A stretch of DNA of 64,000 nucleotides from Desulfobacterales bacterium. Its GTDB lineage: Bacteria > Desulfobacterota > Desulfobacteria > Desulfobacterales > JAHEIW01. The stretch is from the NCBI GenBank assembly GCA_030145015.1, contig JAQYWI010000005.1, positions 7,813 through 71,812 of the forward strand. Reading direction: 5' to 3'. Below the pieces are notes generated by a model that had not been told where the DNA came from, searched no databases, and saw nothing but the letters and a program-made list of their open reading frames with translations. The first letter of the stretch is position 1; each line of letters opens with the position of its first letter. The position numbers were made by a program, and so were the translations under genes. Of the stretch, positions 9,066-17,786 are shown piece after piece.

Positions 9066-9515
9066 CTAGCGGATACCTCTATCGATCTGAATATCGTAGT
9101 CCGTTATCTGCCCTTCTGTGATGGTGACGGCGGCCGGTAATTCCTTTGAAAATCCGGCACCCGCCGGAAGATCTAATGAAATCCGGTAGCTACCCGGCGG
9201 GAGATCGAAAAGGTATTCACCGTTTGCATCCGTGACGGCAGCGTCAACTACCTCACCGGCTGAATTCATGATGATAACCCTAACGCCGGATGCAATTCGG
9301 CCGGATTTTTCAGGTAACGGATCACCCCATTTTTGAACGGGAGATGGGGGGCCATAGATGACCTTGCCTGTGAGGATACCGGTCTGGGCAGCCGCTTTCA
9401 CAAAATCGTTCTTTGTTGCAATGCGACGGTCATGGCCCCCACAACTGTTTGTGTTTGTGAAAATCAGAACGAACACAACCAGCAATTGACCTGCTGCCGG
9501 ATGATAGATTTTCAT
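9066..9515 (-). CDS. Exported protein with carboxypeptidase-regulatory-like (Ig-fold) domain
   Basis: 149 residues. The N-terminus (GQLLVVFVLIFTNTNSCGG) looks like an export signal with a possible lipobox Cys at TNSC. The C-terminal domain shows the prealbumin-like carboxypeptidase D regulatory pattern: GILTGKVIYG, SGVRVIIMNSAGEVV, DAAVTDANGEYLFDLPPGSY and VTITEGQITDYDIQID. Such domains serve as structural or glycan-facing modules on surface proteins. It lies 29 bases after the larger secreted protein and is probably translated from the same transcript. Confidence 0.7.
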   Translation of the reverse strand: MKIYHPAAGQLLVVFVLIFTNTNSCGGHDRRIATKNDFVKAAAQTGILTGKVIYGPPSPVQKWGDPLPEKSGRIASGVRVIIMNSAGEVVDAAVTDANGEYLFDLPPGSYRISLDLPAGAGFSKELPAAVTITEGQITDYDIQIDRGIR

Positions 9516-9544
9516 CGGTTTTCAAACCTGTTGATACGTCAATA

Positions 9545-11182
9545 TTAGGGAAACCTGATTCTGGAAATATGGGAACCCCATCTGGTATTGCTTTTAATCT
9601 TTTGACCCACGGCAAAAGCGACATTTGGATCTCCCCAGCCCGGCCCGGCGTACACGTCTACAGATTGGTAATCCCCCCAGCGAAAGCGTCCGACGCTGTC
9701 CTGCAAACTGGACCACGTGGGGCTTGTGACAACCACCGCTCCCGGACCTAAAAAGTTATCGAGGTCGGCAGCTTCCTTACCGGAGATGCGCATCTGAGCG
9801 TGAAAACCATCCCCGACCGGCGGCAGCGGATCGGGATCCACGGCCGTCCATACCACGAAAATATCTCCTTCGGTGTTGGCCGCGATATGGGGCATAAAGT
9901 CATTGGAATTGGAAGTCGCCCAAAAGAAATCTGCATTAACCACTGTGTCGTTGACGGTGTCAAACTCATACCACCGGTTAACTGCAAATGCTCCGGCACC
10001 CGTTCCGATACAGTGGGTGTTATAAAGCGCGTCGCCGATCTGTGTGCTCCAATTGCCGAAGCGCGCGTCCAACGTGTCAAGTGCGTATCCCACCACGGGT
10101 TGCGGCGCATCGGGCGGTATGAGGTAGGTTACATCGCTGTGAATGGTGCTGGCGGTCAGGGTCTGGCCTCCTGGTGTGCTGGCGTTGCTCAGCGTGTATT
10201 TGGTCATCGCAGTACCGCCCGGTGAAAGGTAAGCCGGGGCGCATATCAGGTAGGCATTGGGATTCTGATCGAGCACCACGGGCGGTGCCAGCGTGCCGCA
10301 CAGCCCGGTATAAAGTGGCACACTAAAAGTCACGCCATTGTAAAGGAGCGCTTTTGCGATTGCAAACATCCAGGCGCTGAAACCGGCATCAAAGACGTTG
10401 GCCGTCACAATGATGGCATCCTGGTCCTGGCCCAGCTGCGGAAAATCCCAGAAGAAATCCGGGTCATTAAAAACATTCATGTCGATGGCGTAGATCCAGT
10501 AAGCCCCCATCGGGTTTTCACTTTTAGAAACAGCGATGAAATGCAGTTGCCTTGTGTCATTTTCAGGGAATGCGTCGGCCGTAACTATCCAACGTTTCCA
10601 CGTTTTGTCGAACATGGCGCGTGGATCAAATAAGGTTTGATTGAAATAACCGAAAAAACTCGCCAGGGATGCACTAAATAATTGAGCCTGGGTGCGTGTT
10701 CGCCAGACGGCAAGGTGGGAGTTGACAATTTCCATGAAGTATCCGCGCCCCATCGCACCGTGAGTGTCGGACGGAAAGAGCAATCCGGACTCATCCATGT
10801 CAAGCCCTTCCCAGTTGGCAGCCACAACCGGTGGCGCAAGTGGAAGCTGGACCGGATCCCTGGTCTCTTCTTGTGGGCCCAACCCCCTTTGTGCGGTTAA
10901 CTTCGCCTTATGGGCATCATACGCCGCATCACCCACTGTGGGTCTGAATCGTATTGGCGCGCCGTTATATAATTCTGTGATCAATTGCGCATTATTGGCT
11001 TCATCCGCCATCATCTGCGCCATCGTTCTCCCAACCGGCTCGGCCGATAACCAAACCCCGGAAGGTGCTATCGTCTCTGCGGCCCACGCTGGCACACCTA
11101 ACTGCAAGATTATGGCCGCAACGGCAATGCTAACCAGTGCGCACCGTTGCCGCGAAATTTTAAAACCGGATTTGGGTTTCAT
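9545..11182 (-). CDS. Large secreted protein, probable beta-propeller-like, unknown function
   Basis: 545 residues starting at ATG 11182 with AGGAGGT upstream. A clear Sec signal peptide ends near VPAWAAE (residue 35). The middle resembles a group of unnamed secreted proteins I recognise by pattern: GYFMEIVNSHLAVW, then FDPRAMFDKTWKRWIVTA, LHFIAVSKSENPMGAYWIY, DFPQLGQDQDAIIVTANVF, and a C-terminal NRWYEFD and GDIFVVWTA. These proteins look like repeated-blade extracellular domains. No catalytic motif is evident. It is the first gene of a two-gene unit with the Ig-like protein. Role unknown; surface or matrix component is a guess. Confidence 0.7.
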   Translation of the reverse strand: MKPKSGFKISRQRCALVSIAVAAIILQLGVPAWAAETIAPSGVWLSAEPVGRTMAQMMADEANNAQLITELYNGAPIRFRPTVGDAAYDAHKAKLTAQRGLGPQEETRDPVQLPLAPPVVAANWEGLDMDESGLLFPSDTHGAMGRGYFMEIVNSHLAVWRTRTQAQLFSASLASFFGYFNQTLFDPRAMFDKTWKRWIVTADAFPENDTRQLHFIAVSKSENPMGAYWIYAIDMNVFNDPDFFWDFPQLGQDQDAIIVTANVFDAGFSAWMFAIAKALLYNGVTFSVPLYTGLCGTLAPPVVLDQNPNAYLICAPAYLSPGGTAMTKYTLSNASTPGGQTLTASTIHSDVTYLIPPDAPQPVVGYALDTLDARFGNWSTQIGDALYNTHCIGTGAGAFAVNRWYEFDTVNDTVVNADFFWATSNSNDFMPHIAANTEGDIFVVWTAVDPDPLPPVGDGFHAQMRISGKEAADLDNFLGPGAVVVTSPTWSSLQDSVGRFRWGDYQSVDVYAGPGWGDPNVAFAVGQKIKSNTRWGSHISRIRFP

Positions 11183-11431
11183 CTTAACCTCCTTTCGGGA
11201 TCACATATTTTTAATCCCTTTAACGGTTTTAGTTTCAGTCCGGATTCGAAAGGCGTCCGGGATTGATTCACTCAAGTCATCTAACGATTCTGATCATATT
11301 TGGCATGAACAAGCCATTCGGTCAATGCTTTCTTAATCGGTATGAATTATACATCCTGCCTAAACGGCGGAAAGCGGAGGTGCATGCCCATTGCCAACCG
11401 GGCAGGAAAGACAAAATGCACCGGTGAGAAC

Positions 11432-11463
11432 GGGTATTATCCCGGCAATTTGGGTATATGCCC
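11432..11463 (+). promoter_or_regulatory. Tandem activator sites (UAS) for promoter P1
   Basis: Primary site GGGTATATGCCC at 11452-11463, centred 121.5 bp before the predicted start at 11579. A second site, GGGTATTATCCC (11432-11443), sits exactly 20 bp further upstream. The same pair geometry recurs at five other promoters in this window. The remaining sequence of the 11183-11587 gap shows an AT-rich stretch between the sites and the promoter, suitable for a DNA bend. Confidence 0.65.
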
Positions 11464-11551
11464 ATCTAATTCGGTTGTATTCATTTCTACTTATGACCGG
11501 ATAATCATATAACTATTGAAAAATAATATGAATATATCCGTCGTTCAGACC

Positions 11552-11568
11552 TTTGTATAATTATTGCA
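11552..11568 (+). promoter_or_regulatory. Sigma-54-like promoter P1
   Basis: TTTGTATAATTATTGCA, aligned to the sigma-54 pattern TTGGCAC-N5-TTGCW with an intact -12 element and a degenerate -24 element. Predicted start is near 11579, which leaves only nine bases before ATG 11588 and puts the Shine-Dalgarno at the very 5' end. The sequence also contains TATAAT, so a sigma-70 reading cannot be excluded from this copy alone. Confidence 0.6.
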
Positions 11569-11587
11569 TATTAAAACCGGGAGACCG

Positions 11588-13171
11588 ATGAATAAAATTC
11601 TTGCCAATTTAAATGCGTACGGGCGTTTTGCCCTGGGGTTGCGTAAATTTCTGCGTCAAAAGCTTACACTGGCAGAGGCCGAGGCCATTGTCCGACAACG
11701 CCTGGCTGAAAGAGAATCTAATTTCCTGCGCCTGATGGAACGGGGGATCTTTGGCTATCCCCAAAGCCCGTATCTGCCGCTGCTGCAAACAGCCCGCTGC
11801 GAGCCGGGAGACATCCGTAACATGATCCGGGACAAAGGGTTGGAAGGCTCTCTGCGTAAATTGCGGGAGGCCGGCGTATACGTTACCTTCGAGGAATTCA
11901 AGGGTCGCAAGCCCATCGTTCGTGACGGAAAAGTTTTCCATATAAAGCCCGGGCAGTTCGACAACCCGTATTTGAGCCGGCATTACGAAGCCACCACCGG
12001 CGGAACAACCGGATCGGGCACCAGGGTAAGAATTGACCTCGAATATATTGCGGCAGATTCACCGCATTTGCTCTTGGAACACCATATCCATGGCGCCCTG
12101 AACGCCCCGTATGTAATTTGGTTCGGCACCCTCCCGGATCCCACCGGAATTACGGCTACCTTGCTGTTTTCACGCTACGGAAAAGTTCCGTTAAAGTGGT
12201 TCTCCATGGTTTCGGATCGTGATCTGAAACCCCCTTTGAAGTATCGCCTTGCGACCCGTTGGACTGTTATCGCGGGGCGGCTTTCCGGAGCGCCGATTCC
12301 CTGGCCGCAGCCGGTAAGTCTTGATCAGGCTGCTATTGTTGCCCGATGTTTGGCCGACATGGTTGCAGATTACGGGTCGTGCCTGATCGCCACTCACGTC
12401 AGTCAGGCTTTGCGGGTATGCACGGCTGCGGTTGAGGAAGGCTTGGACCTCGCCAATGTAACGATTATGGGCGGGGGAGAACCGCCTTCGCCGACCAAAG
12501 TGCGGCTGATAAATCGTTCGGGTGCGAAATGGGTTCCTCAATATTTCTTTACGGAAGCCGGTGCCGTGGGACTTGGCTGTGCGAAACCAATTGATGAAAA
12601 CGATCTACACTTCATCAAGGATTCCCTGGCCCTTATTCAATATCCCCGTAAGGTACCCGGCACGGAGACCCGCGTTGATGCGTTTAATTATACGTCGCTA
12701 CTTCCCGCCGCACCCAAGCTTTTGCTGAACGTAGAAAGCGATGACTATGGCATAATTGAAACGCGCGCATGCGGGTGTCCCTTTGAGACCTATGGATATA
12801 CCGAACATATGCGAAACGTCCGCAGTTTTCGCAAGCTGACCGGTGAAGGGGTTACGCTCGTCGGAAGTGACATGCTGCACATTTTGGAAGAGGTATTGCC
12901 TTCACGATTCGGGGGCAGCCCCATGGACTATCAGCTGCTGGAGGAAGAGAATCAGCAGGGCCTTACGCGCCTGAGCCTGCTGGTGAGTCCCAGGATTCAG
13001 CTCAACGATGAATCCCAGGTCATCGAAACGGTTTTGGAAGCTTTAAAACGCCGCGGCGCCGGACGCCAGGCCATTGAATTATGGAAACAGGCCGAAACGC
13101 TCAGCGTCAGGCGTCAGGAGCCCATCTTGACGGCCCGTGGAAAATTTTCGCCGCTGATCAGGGCCAAATGA
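11588..13171 (+). CDS. Phenylacetate-CoA-ligase-like ANL enzyme, paralogue 1
   Basis: About 527 residues of the adenylate-forming (ANL) superfamily, nearest in pattern to PaaK/coenzyme F390 synthetase-like proteins that activate a carboxylate with ATP and usually pass it to CoA. Motifs: the phosphate-binding loop ATTGGTTGSGTRVRID (near residue 136), YFFTEAGAVGLG (the substrate/ATP motif with Glu), GEGVTLVGSDMLHILEEVLP (hinge motif) and a possible C-terminal lysine loop PILTARGKFSPL. A Cys-containing ETRACGCPFETYGYTEH segment is conserved in all three copies here and may bind metal. I chose ATG 11588 because the TTG at 11564 lies inside the promoter. The convergent TRAP transporter is the probable uptake partner. 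Substrate unknown. Confidence 0.8.
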   Translation: MNKILANLNAYGRFALGLRKFLRQKLTLAEAEAIVRQRLAERESNFLRLMERGIFGYPQSPYLPLLQTARCEPGDIRNMIRDKGLEGSLRKLREAGVYVTFEEFKGRKPIVRDGKVFHIKPGQFDNPYLSRHYEATTGGTTGSGTRVRIDLEYIAADSPHLLLEHHIHGALNAPYVIWFGTLPDPTGITATLLFSRYGKVPLKWFSMVSDRDLKPPLKYRLATRWTVIAGRLSGAPIPWPQPVSLDQAAIVARCLADMVADYGSCLIATHVSQALRVCTAAVEEGLDLANVTIMGGGEPPSPTKVRLINRSGAKWVPQYFFTEAGAVGLGCAKPIDENDLHFIKDSLALIQYPRKVPGTETRVDAFNYTSLLPAAPKLLLNVESDDYGIIETRACGCPFETYGYTEHMRNVRSFRKLTGEGVTLVGSDMLHILEEVLPSRFGGSPMDYQLLEEENQQGLTRLSLLVSPRIQLNDESQVIETVLEALKRRGAGRQAIELWKQAETLSVRRQEPILTARGKFSPLIRAK

Positions 13172-13271
13172 TCTCAAAGCGTGACGCGAGAAGAATTCAC
13201 CTGAATCGAAAGCCAATCCCGACCAACGGATTAGCAGATAAAAAACTGCAATTCTAATTAATGCATCCATT

Positions 13272-13352
13272 GAGATGACAACCCGGTTTTGACCGGGGAC
13301 TTGACAGTCCGCTTATGTGAATAGTCAAATCCCCGCTTGGGCATCTCAGGAC
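13272..13352. other. Structured 3' flank of the TRAP binding-protein gene, copy 1
   Basis: Between two convergent genes. TGAGATG (13272) pairs with CATCTCA (13341-13347), GGGGACTTGAC pairs with GTCAAATCCCC, and CCGGTTTTGACCGG is a small hairpin. A homologous structured block lies beyond the paralogous binding-protein gene at 16531. It may be a bidirectional terminator or a processed 3' end. Confidence 0.5.
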
Positions 13353-13385
13353 GCCTTGCGGCGTCTACAGCACCACCCGGCTGCT

Positions 13386-14369
13386 CTACTTTGCCAGGAG
13401 TTTCCGCAATTTGGGTCCATACTCAGGTGACTTTTTGATAACTTCTTCCCAGATGACTTCGTGAGCGAGGTCGGCAAGCCGCTTGGCATCAGCCGCAGGC
13501 AATTCAATAAACTGCATGCCCTTGTCGACGGCCAGCTTAAGTGCCCCTTTTGAACGCTTGACATAAAGCTCGAGTAACTCGTTATTTTCTATACCGGCCA
13601 TGATATCTATCATCATCTGCTTGTGTTCCTGCGGCAGCTTATTCCAGCTGTCCAGGTTCACTAAAATCACCAGGTTCTGGCCATAGATCGGGACGTTGAC
13701 CATGTATTTTACCACCGCGGCCAATCCCCAGGTTTTAAGCCCTGTCTTGACGTCGATGATTCCATCTACAACGCCACGCTCCATGGCAGTGAATACATCA
13801 TGAAAAGGTACCGAAACAGGGACAGCGCCCAATGCTTTGATCAATGGCAGTGTGGCCCCGAAGGCACTGAGCTTCAGCCCGGCCAGATCTTCCAGCTTTT
13901 CGACGCGATTCTTTGCCAGCATGATATGGAACTCATTATCGACGGCCGCCCGGCCTAAATAGAAAACGTTTTGCTTGCTGTATATTTCAGCCATGAGATC
14001 GTAAAAACCACTCTCGCGTTCCTGGGCGGGTGTCTGGCCCGAGAGAATAAAACACAAAGATTCGGGTATCAACGACGCATCCGGAGGACTTAGAATCATA
14101 TCGAACACCCCGCTTCTGACAGCCGACGGCTGGTCAACGCTGGGGATCGCCTCGGGTCCGCCGACAATCTCTATTTTAAGTTGCCCTCCGCTGCGCTCCT
14201 GAATTTGTTTGCTTAACAAAAAAGAAGCCCGGGTCGACTGAGATCTTATTGGTACAAATGTCACCATCCTAAGCGTTGTTGACCCCTTCGACTCCGCATA
14301 TGAGGGTAGCCCAAAGCTTAAAAGCAATAATACTGTCGATACACATACGATCCATTTCTTCGTAGCCAT
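13386..14369 (-). CDS. TRAP transporter substrate-binding protein (DctP type), copy 1
   Basis: 327 residues with a Sec signal (KKWIVCVSTVLLLLSFGLPSYAES) and the DctP fold: LSKQIQERSGGQLKIEIVGG, VFDMILSPPDASLIPES, FYLGRAAVDNEFHIMLAKN and the helix DVFTAMERGVVDGIIDVKTG, with the usual acidic/aromatic C-terminal helices (VIWEEVIKKSPEY). It binds an organic anion in the periplasm and hands it to the DctQM channel. It closely resembles the copy at 16646-17629, including flanking DNA, so one arose by duplication. A strong site (AAGGAGAAGATAA) precedes ATG 14369. The 14370-14617 gap contains nothing I can identify. Confidence 0.88.
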   Translation of the reverse strand: MATKKWIVCVSTVLLLLSFGLPSYAESKGSTTLRMVTFVPIRSQSTRASFLLSKQIQERSGGQLKIEIVGGPEAIPSVDQPSAVRSGVFDMILSPPDASLIPESLCFILSGQTPAQERESGFYDLMAEIYSKQNVFYLGRAAVDNEFHIMLAKNRVEKLEDLAGLKLSAFGATLPLIKALGAVPVSVPFHDVFTAMERGVVDGIIDVKTGLKTWGLAAVVKYMVNVPIYGQNLVILVNLDSWNKLPQEHKQMMIDIMAGIENNELLELYVKRSKGALKLAVDKGMQFIELPAADAKRLADLAHEVIWEEVIKKSPEYGPKLRKLLAK

Positions 14370-14617
14370 TTATCTTCTCCTTTTCCATTTTTCCATAATA
14401 AGTTGTTTGTTCCCAAACCCCTCGCGCTGATGAAATTCCTACCATACCCCCTCTCTGTTAATGAAAACATAGTGGTTTCGCCAAAAACGGATAGTGCATC
14501 CATTCCATAAGGCAACCCCGTGCCTATCTTTAAAGCAGCCATCTTTTGCGCTGCCGCTTCAGAGGCGCGCTCCCTCAGATACACCTAGTGCTTTCCGGTG
14601 TTTGCCCTTGTGAGCGA

Positions 14618-15928
14618 TCACATAAAGCCCGGCAGCCAGAGAGCCAATGCCGGAAAGATGATGATCAAGAGCATCACTATAAAGTCACAGATGAGAAAGG
14701 GAAATCCGGCCTTGTAAATGTCTGCCATGGTCGTCCCTGAAGGGGATACCCCTTTCATCACAAACAGGATCATGCCAAAGGGCGGGGTCGTCATCGCCAT
14801 TTCCATATTGATCAACATCAATAGGGCGAACCAGATTTCGTTCAGGCCTAATAGATTGATAATCGGAAAAAATATGGGAATCGTGATCAGTATCATGGGC
14901 ACTGAACCCATAAACATACCCAAAGCAATTAATATAAGCTGCATCACGATCACGATCACAATGGGGATCAGGGGGATGGCCGCCATGAGTTCGACGATGC
15001 CTCTAGTCGCTCCGGAAGAGGCCAAAATTTGGCTAAAAGACTTTGCAGCGATAATCGCCATGAATGTCATGATCGTGATTCGAATGGTACCCGTAAAGGA
15101 CTTCTTAATCAGTGCGAAGGTGAATTTTCTATACAGGGCCGCTAGTATGAACGTCCCGAGGGCGCCCATTGCTGCCGCCTCCGAGGGTGTTGCCACACCT
15201 AAGAAGATGAGCCCTAAGACCAGAAAGATAATAAGTCCAAGCGGCAGTACATACTTCACCGTGGCCGCCAATTTCTCTGATATAGGCGTTGGGACAACGT
15301 TGTATGAAGGCGCTAAAGAAGGCTGAATCCAACACCGCCCCACGATATAAACAGCGTACAAAGAGGCAATCATCAGCCCCGGAATAATACCGGCAATTAA
15401 AAGGTCTGCAATCGAAATCTCAGCGATGGCCGCCAGCAGAACCGCCAGACCGCTCGGAGGGATGATCATCGCCAGCCCCCCACTGCCCATAATCGGGCCT
15501 ATACTCATTGCCTTACTGTGACCCCGCCGCTCCATCTCCGGCACGAGCACCGATCCCAGCATGGCGGTGGTGCCGATGGAAGAGCCGCTCATGGTAGAAA
15601 AGAGCGTTGCCCCTGTCACCGTTAACAAACCCAACCGGCCCGGTACACGCCCGAGCCATTTGTCCAATACATCAATCATTCTCATCGCCATCCCCGAATG
15701 AAACATAACTTCTCCAAGGAGGACAAACAAAGGTATCGGAAGCAAGGTGAAGGTTGATACGGCCTCAAACATGCTGGTGGTAAGCTGGTATAGCCCGGCT
15801 TCCCCGTTCCAGAACAGAACTGCGCCCACAGGCGTAATAAGGAGCAGCGCAAAAGCTACGGGCATGCCGGTTGCCAATAGGACCATCCCACCGCCCAAGA
15901 TTAATAGAAGTGCCAGTGGCCATTCCAT
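14618..15928 (-). CDS. dctM: TRAP transporter large permease (DctM)
   Basis: 436 residues, almost entirely hydrophobic, with about twelve predicted membrane segments. It is the Na+-coupled transport channel of a tripartite TRAP importer. Family motifs include LFVLLGEVMFHSGMAMRMID, TGATLFSTMSGSSIGTTAML, MGSGGLAMIIPPSGLAVLL and the C-terminal MTTPPFGMILFVMKG. It lies 56 bases after the small permease gene and about 250 bases before binding-protein copy 1, giving the order binding protein 2, small permease, large permease, binding protein 1. Confidence 0.93.
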   Translation of the reverse strand: MEWPLALLLILGGGMVLLATGMPVAFALLLITPVGAVLFWNGEAGLYQLTTSMFEAVSTFTLLPIPLFVLLGEVMFHSGMAMRMIDVLDKWLGRVPGRLGLLTVTGATLFSTMSGSSIGTTAMLGSVLVPEMERRGHSKAMSIGPIMGSGGLAMIIPPSGLAVLLAAIAEISIADLLIAGIIPGLMIASLYAVYIVGRCWIQPSLAPSYNVVPTPISEKLAATVKYVLPLGLIIFLVLGLIFLGVATPSEAAAMGALGTFILAALYRKFTFALIKKSFTGTIRITIMTFMAIIAAKSFSQILASSGATRGIVELMAAIPLIPIVIVIVMQLILIALGMFMGSVPMILITIPIFFPIINLLGLNEIWFALLMLINMEMAMTTPPFGMILFVMKGVSPSGTTMADIYKAGFPFLICDFIVMLLIIIFPALALWLPGFM

Positions 15929-15984
15929 AATATCTTCATCCTCTTTCAGCGTGTTCGGACTTGAACTGCTATTTTTTTATTCTT

Positions 15985-16485
15985 CTAACGCCGCTTATAG
16001 TCCATCAGATATCCGTAAGTTCTTCTTGCAAACTGAACGCAGAGCAGAAAACTGCCCACCGGCATGATGGCATACAGAGGCGCTTTGGGAATTTCAAGAA
16101 TGGTGGCGGTATAAAGCTCCTTTTGAAACGCCTTCAACGTGGTTCCCCCGGTATACCAGGTAAGAATCAGCCAGAGGATCGTTGCGAGTCCCGATGTAAT
16201 GGTATTCAACAGGGCCTGATTTTTAGGACTCAGCCAATTTAGCAGCACATCCACTTTTACGTGCCCCTCTTCTCTTAGAAGCCAGGCCGCACCCAGAAAG
16301 CAAATATACAGTTGGATGTACTCGACGGTTTCGATCACCCATATTTGGGGTCGCCCGGCAAAATAGCGCATGATGACTTCAAAACAGACGGACAACCAGC
16401 CGAATATGAGGATCGCAATCGCCAAAACCATCAGAATATCGAGGAGACGGTCAAATAAACGCCCGCTTATCCGCAGTATTTCCAT
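15985..16485 (-). CDS. dctQ: TRAP transporter small permease (DctQ)
   Basis: 166 residues with four predicted membrane helices. The DctQ signature is seen in WLSVCFEVIMRYFAGRPQIW and YIQLYICFLGAAWLLREEGH followed by KVDVL. It bridges the binding protein and the DctM channel. Start ATG 16485 follows GGGAACCCTG. It is co-directional with dctM and the upstream binding-protein gene. Confidence 0.9.
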   Translation of the reverse strand: MEILRISGRLFDRLLDILMVLAIAILIFGWLSVCFEVIMRYFAGRPQIWVIETVEYIQLYICFLGAAWLLREEGHVKVDVLLNWLSPKNQALLNTITSGLATILWLILTWYTGGTTLKAFQKELYTATILEIPKAPLYAIMPVGSFLLCVQFARRTYGYLMDYKRR

Positions 16486-16530
16486 CAGGGTTCCCTCTTT
16501 TTTATCTGCTATTCCCGGTCTGGTGTCATT

Positions 16531-16612
16531 TGAGATGATATCCCGGTGCCTGACGGGGACTTGACAGACCGCAGGTGTGAATATTCAAATCCGCGCTCAG
16601 GCACCTCAGGAC
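16531..16612. other. Structured 3' flank of the TRAP binding-protein gene, copy 2
   Basis: Homologous to 13272-13352 but with different pairing: GGTGCCTGA (about 16545) pairs perfectly with TCAGGCACC (about 16599), enclosing GGGGACTTGACAGACCGC. Copy 1 lacks this stem and instead pairs TGAGATG with CATCTCA. A change in which stem forms while a fold is kept suggests the structure matters, for example as an attenuator between the binding-protein and permease genes. Confidence 0.5.
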
Positions 16613-16645
16613 ATCTTGCGGAATCTACAGCACCAACCAACTGCT

Positions 16646-17629
16646 CTACTTAGCCAGGAGTTTCCGGAATTTGGGTCCATACTCAGGTGACTTTTTGATA
16701 ACTTCTTCCCAGATTACTTCTTGAGCGATGTCGACAAGCCGCCTGGCATCAGCCGCAGGGAGCTCAACAAATTGCATGCCCTTGTCAACGGCCAGCTTAA
16801 GTGCCCCTTCTGAACGCTGAACATAAAGCTCGGGCAACTCATTCTTTTCTATGCCGGCCATGACATCTTTCATCATCTGTTTATATTCCTGAGGCAGCTT
16901 ATTCCAGCTGTCCAAATTCACTAAAACTACCAGGTTCTGACCATAGAGCGGGACGTTGACCATGTATTTCGTCACCGAGGCCAATCCCCAGGTTTTAAGC
17001 CCGGTCTTGACGCCAATGGTTCCATCGACAACGCCGCGTTCCATGGCAGTGAATACATCCGGCAAGGGTACCGAAACGGGGGCAGCTCCCAATGCTTTGA
17101 TCAATGGCAGGGTGGTCCCCGAGGCGCGCAGCTTCAGCCCGGCCAGATCTTCCAACTTTTTGATGGGATTCTTTGCCAGCATGATGTGGAATTCATTATC
17201 GACGGCCGCCCGGCCCAAATAGAAAATGTTTTGCTTCGCATATATTTCAGCCATGAGATCGTAAAAACCACTTTCGCGTTCCCGGGCGGGTGTCTGGCCC
17301 GAGAGAATAAAGCACAACGATTCAGGTATCAGCGACTCATCAGGAGGACTTAGAATCATATCGAACACCCCGCTTCTGGCAGCCGACGGCTGGTCATCGC
17401 TTGGAATCGCTTCAGGTCCGCCGATAATCTCTATTTTAAATTTCCCGTCGCTGCGCTCCTGAATTTGTTTGCTTAGCCAAAGAGCCGCCCTGACCGTTTT
17501 TGATGCTGTGGGTACAAATGTCACCATTCTAAGTTTTGTTGATTCAGCCGCCTCCGCGTAAGAGGGTAGCCCAAAGCCCAGTAGTAATACGACTACCGAT
17601 ACACATACGATCCATTGTTTCGCAAACAT
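16646..17629 (-). CDS. TRAP transporter substrate-binding protein (DctP type), copy 2
   Basis: 327 residues from ATG 17629, chosen because AAGGAGAAGAAAC precedes it; an upstream in-frame ATG at 17656 lacks a good site. Signal peptide AKQWIVCVSVVVLLLGFGLP. Nearly every motif of copy 1 is repeated (LSPPDESLIPES, YLGRAAVDNEFHIMLAKN, VFTAMERGVVDGTIGVKTG). Differences cluster in the ligand-lobe helices (TVRAALWLSKQIQERSDGKF; ASGTTLPLIKALGAAPVSV), so the two proteins may bind different acids while sharing one channel. It is the first TRAP gene on this strand, about 160 bases after the amidohydrolase stop. Confidence 0.88.
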   Translation of the reverse strand: MFAKQWIVCVSVVVLLLGFGLPSYAEAAESTKLRMVTFVPTASKTVRAALWLSKQIQERSDGKFKIEIIGGPEAIPSDDQPSAARSGVFDMILSPPDESLIPESLCFILSGQTPARERESGFYDLMAEIYAKQNIFYLGRAAVDNEFHIMLAKNPIKKLEDLAGLKLRASGTTLPLIKALGAAPVSVPLPDVFTAMERGVVDGTIGVKTGLKTWGLASVTKYMVNVPLYGQNLVVLVNLDSWNKLPQEYKQMMKDVMAGIEKNELPELYVQRSEGALKLAVDKGMQFVELPAADARRLVDIAQEVIWEEVIKKSPEYGPKFRKLLAK

Positions 17630-17786
17630 GTTTCTTCTCCTTTTCCATTTTCCCAAAGTAAGTTACCTGTTTCAAAAGCCCTCGTGTTGATGAAATTCTA
17701 GGATTCTGCCTTTTTATTAAAAAAACATAATTGCGCATAAACCGCTACCGGTACCGAAGGCGGCGTCACCGGCATGCAAAGTCGTT

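Noticed and set aside
11552..11568. TATAAT as a sigma-70 -10 box in P1-P3
   Set aside because: TATAAT is absent from P5 and P6 and altered in P4, whereas TTGCA, the TG and the A are kept in all six. No TTGACA-like box sits 17 bp upstream. I keep it as an alternative reading for single copies only.
14318..14584. 88-residue minus-strand ORF upstream of TRAP binding protein copy 1
   Set aside because: Overlaps the signal-peptide region of the real gene in another frame and is not repeated at the paralogous locus.
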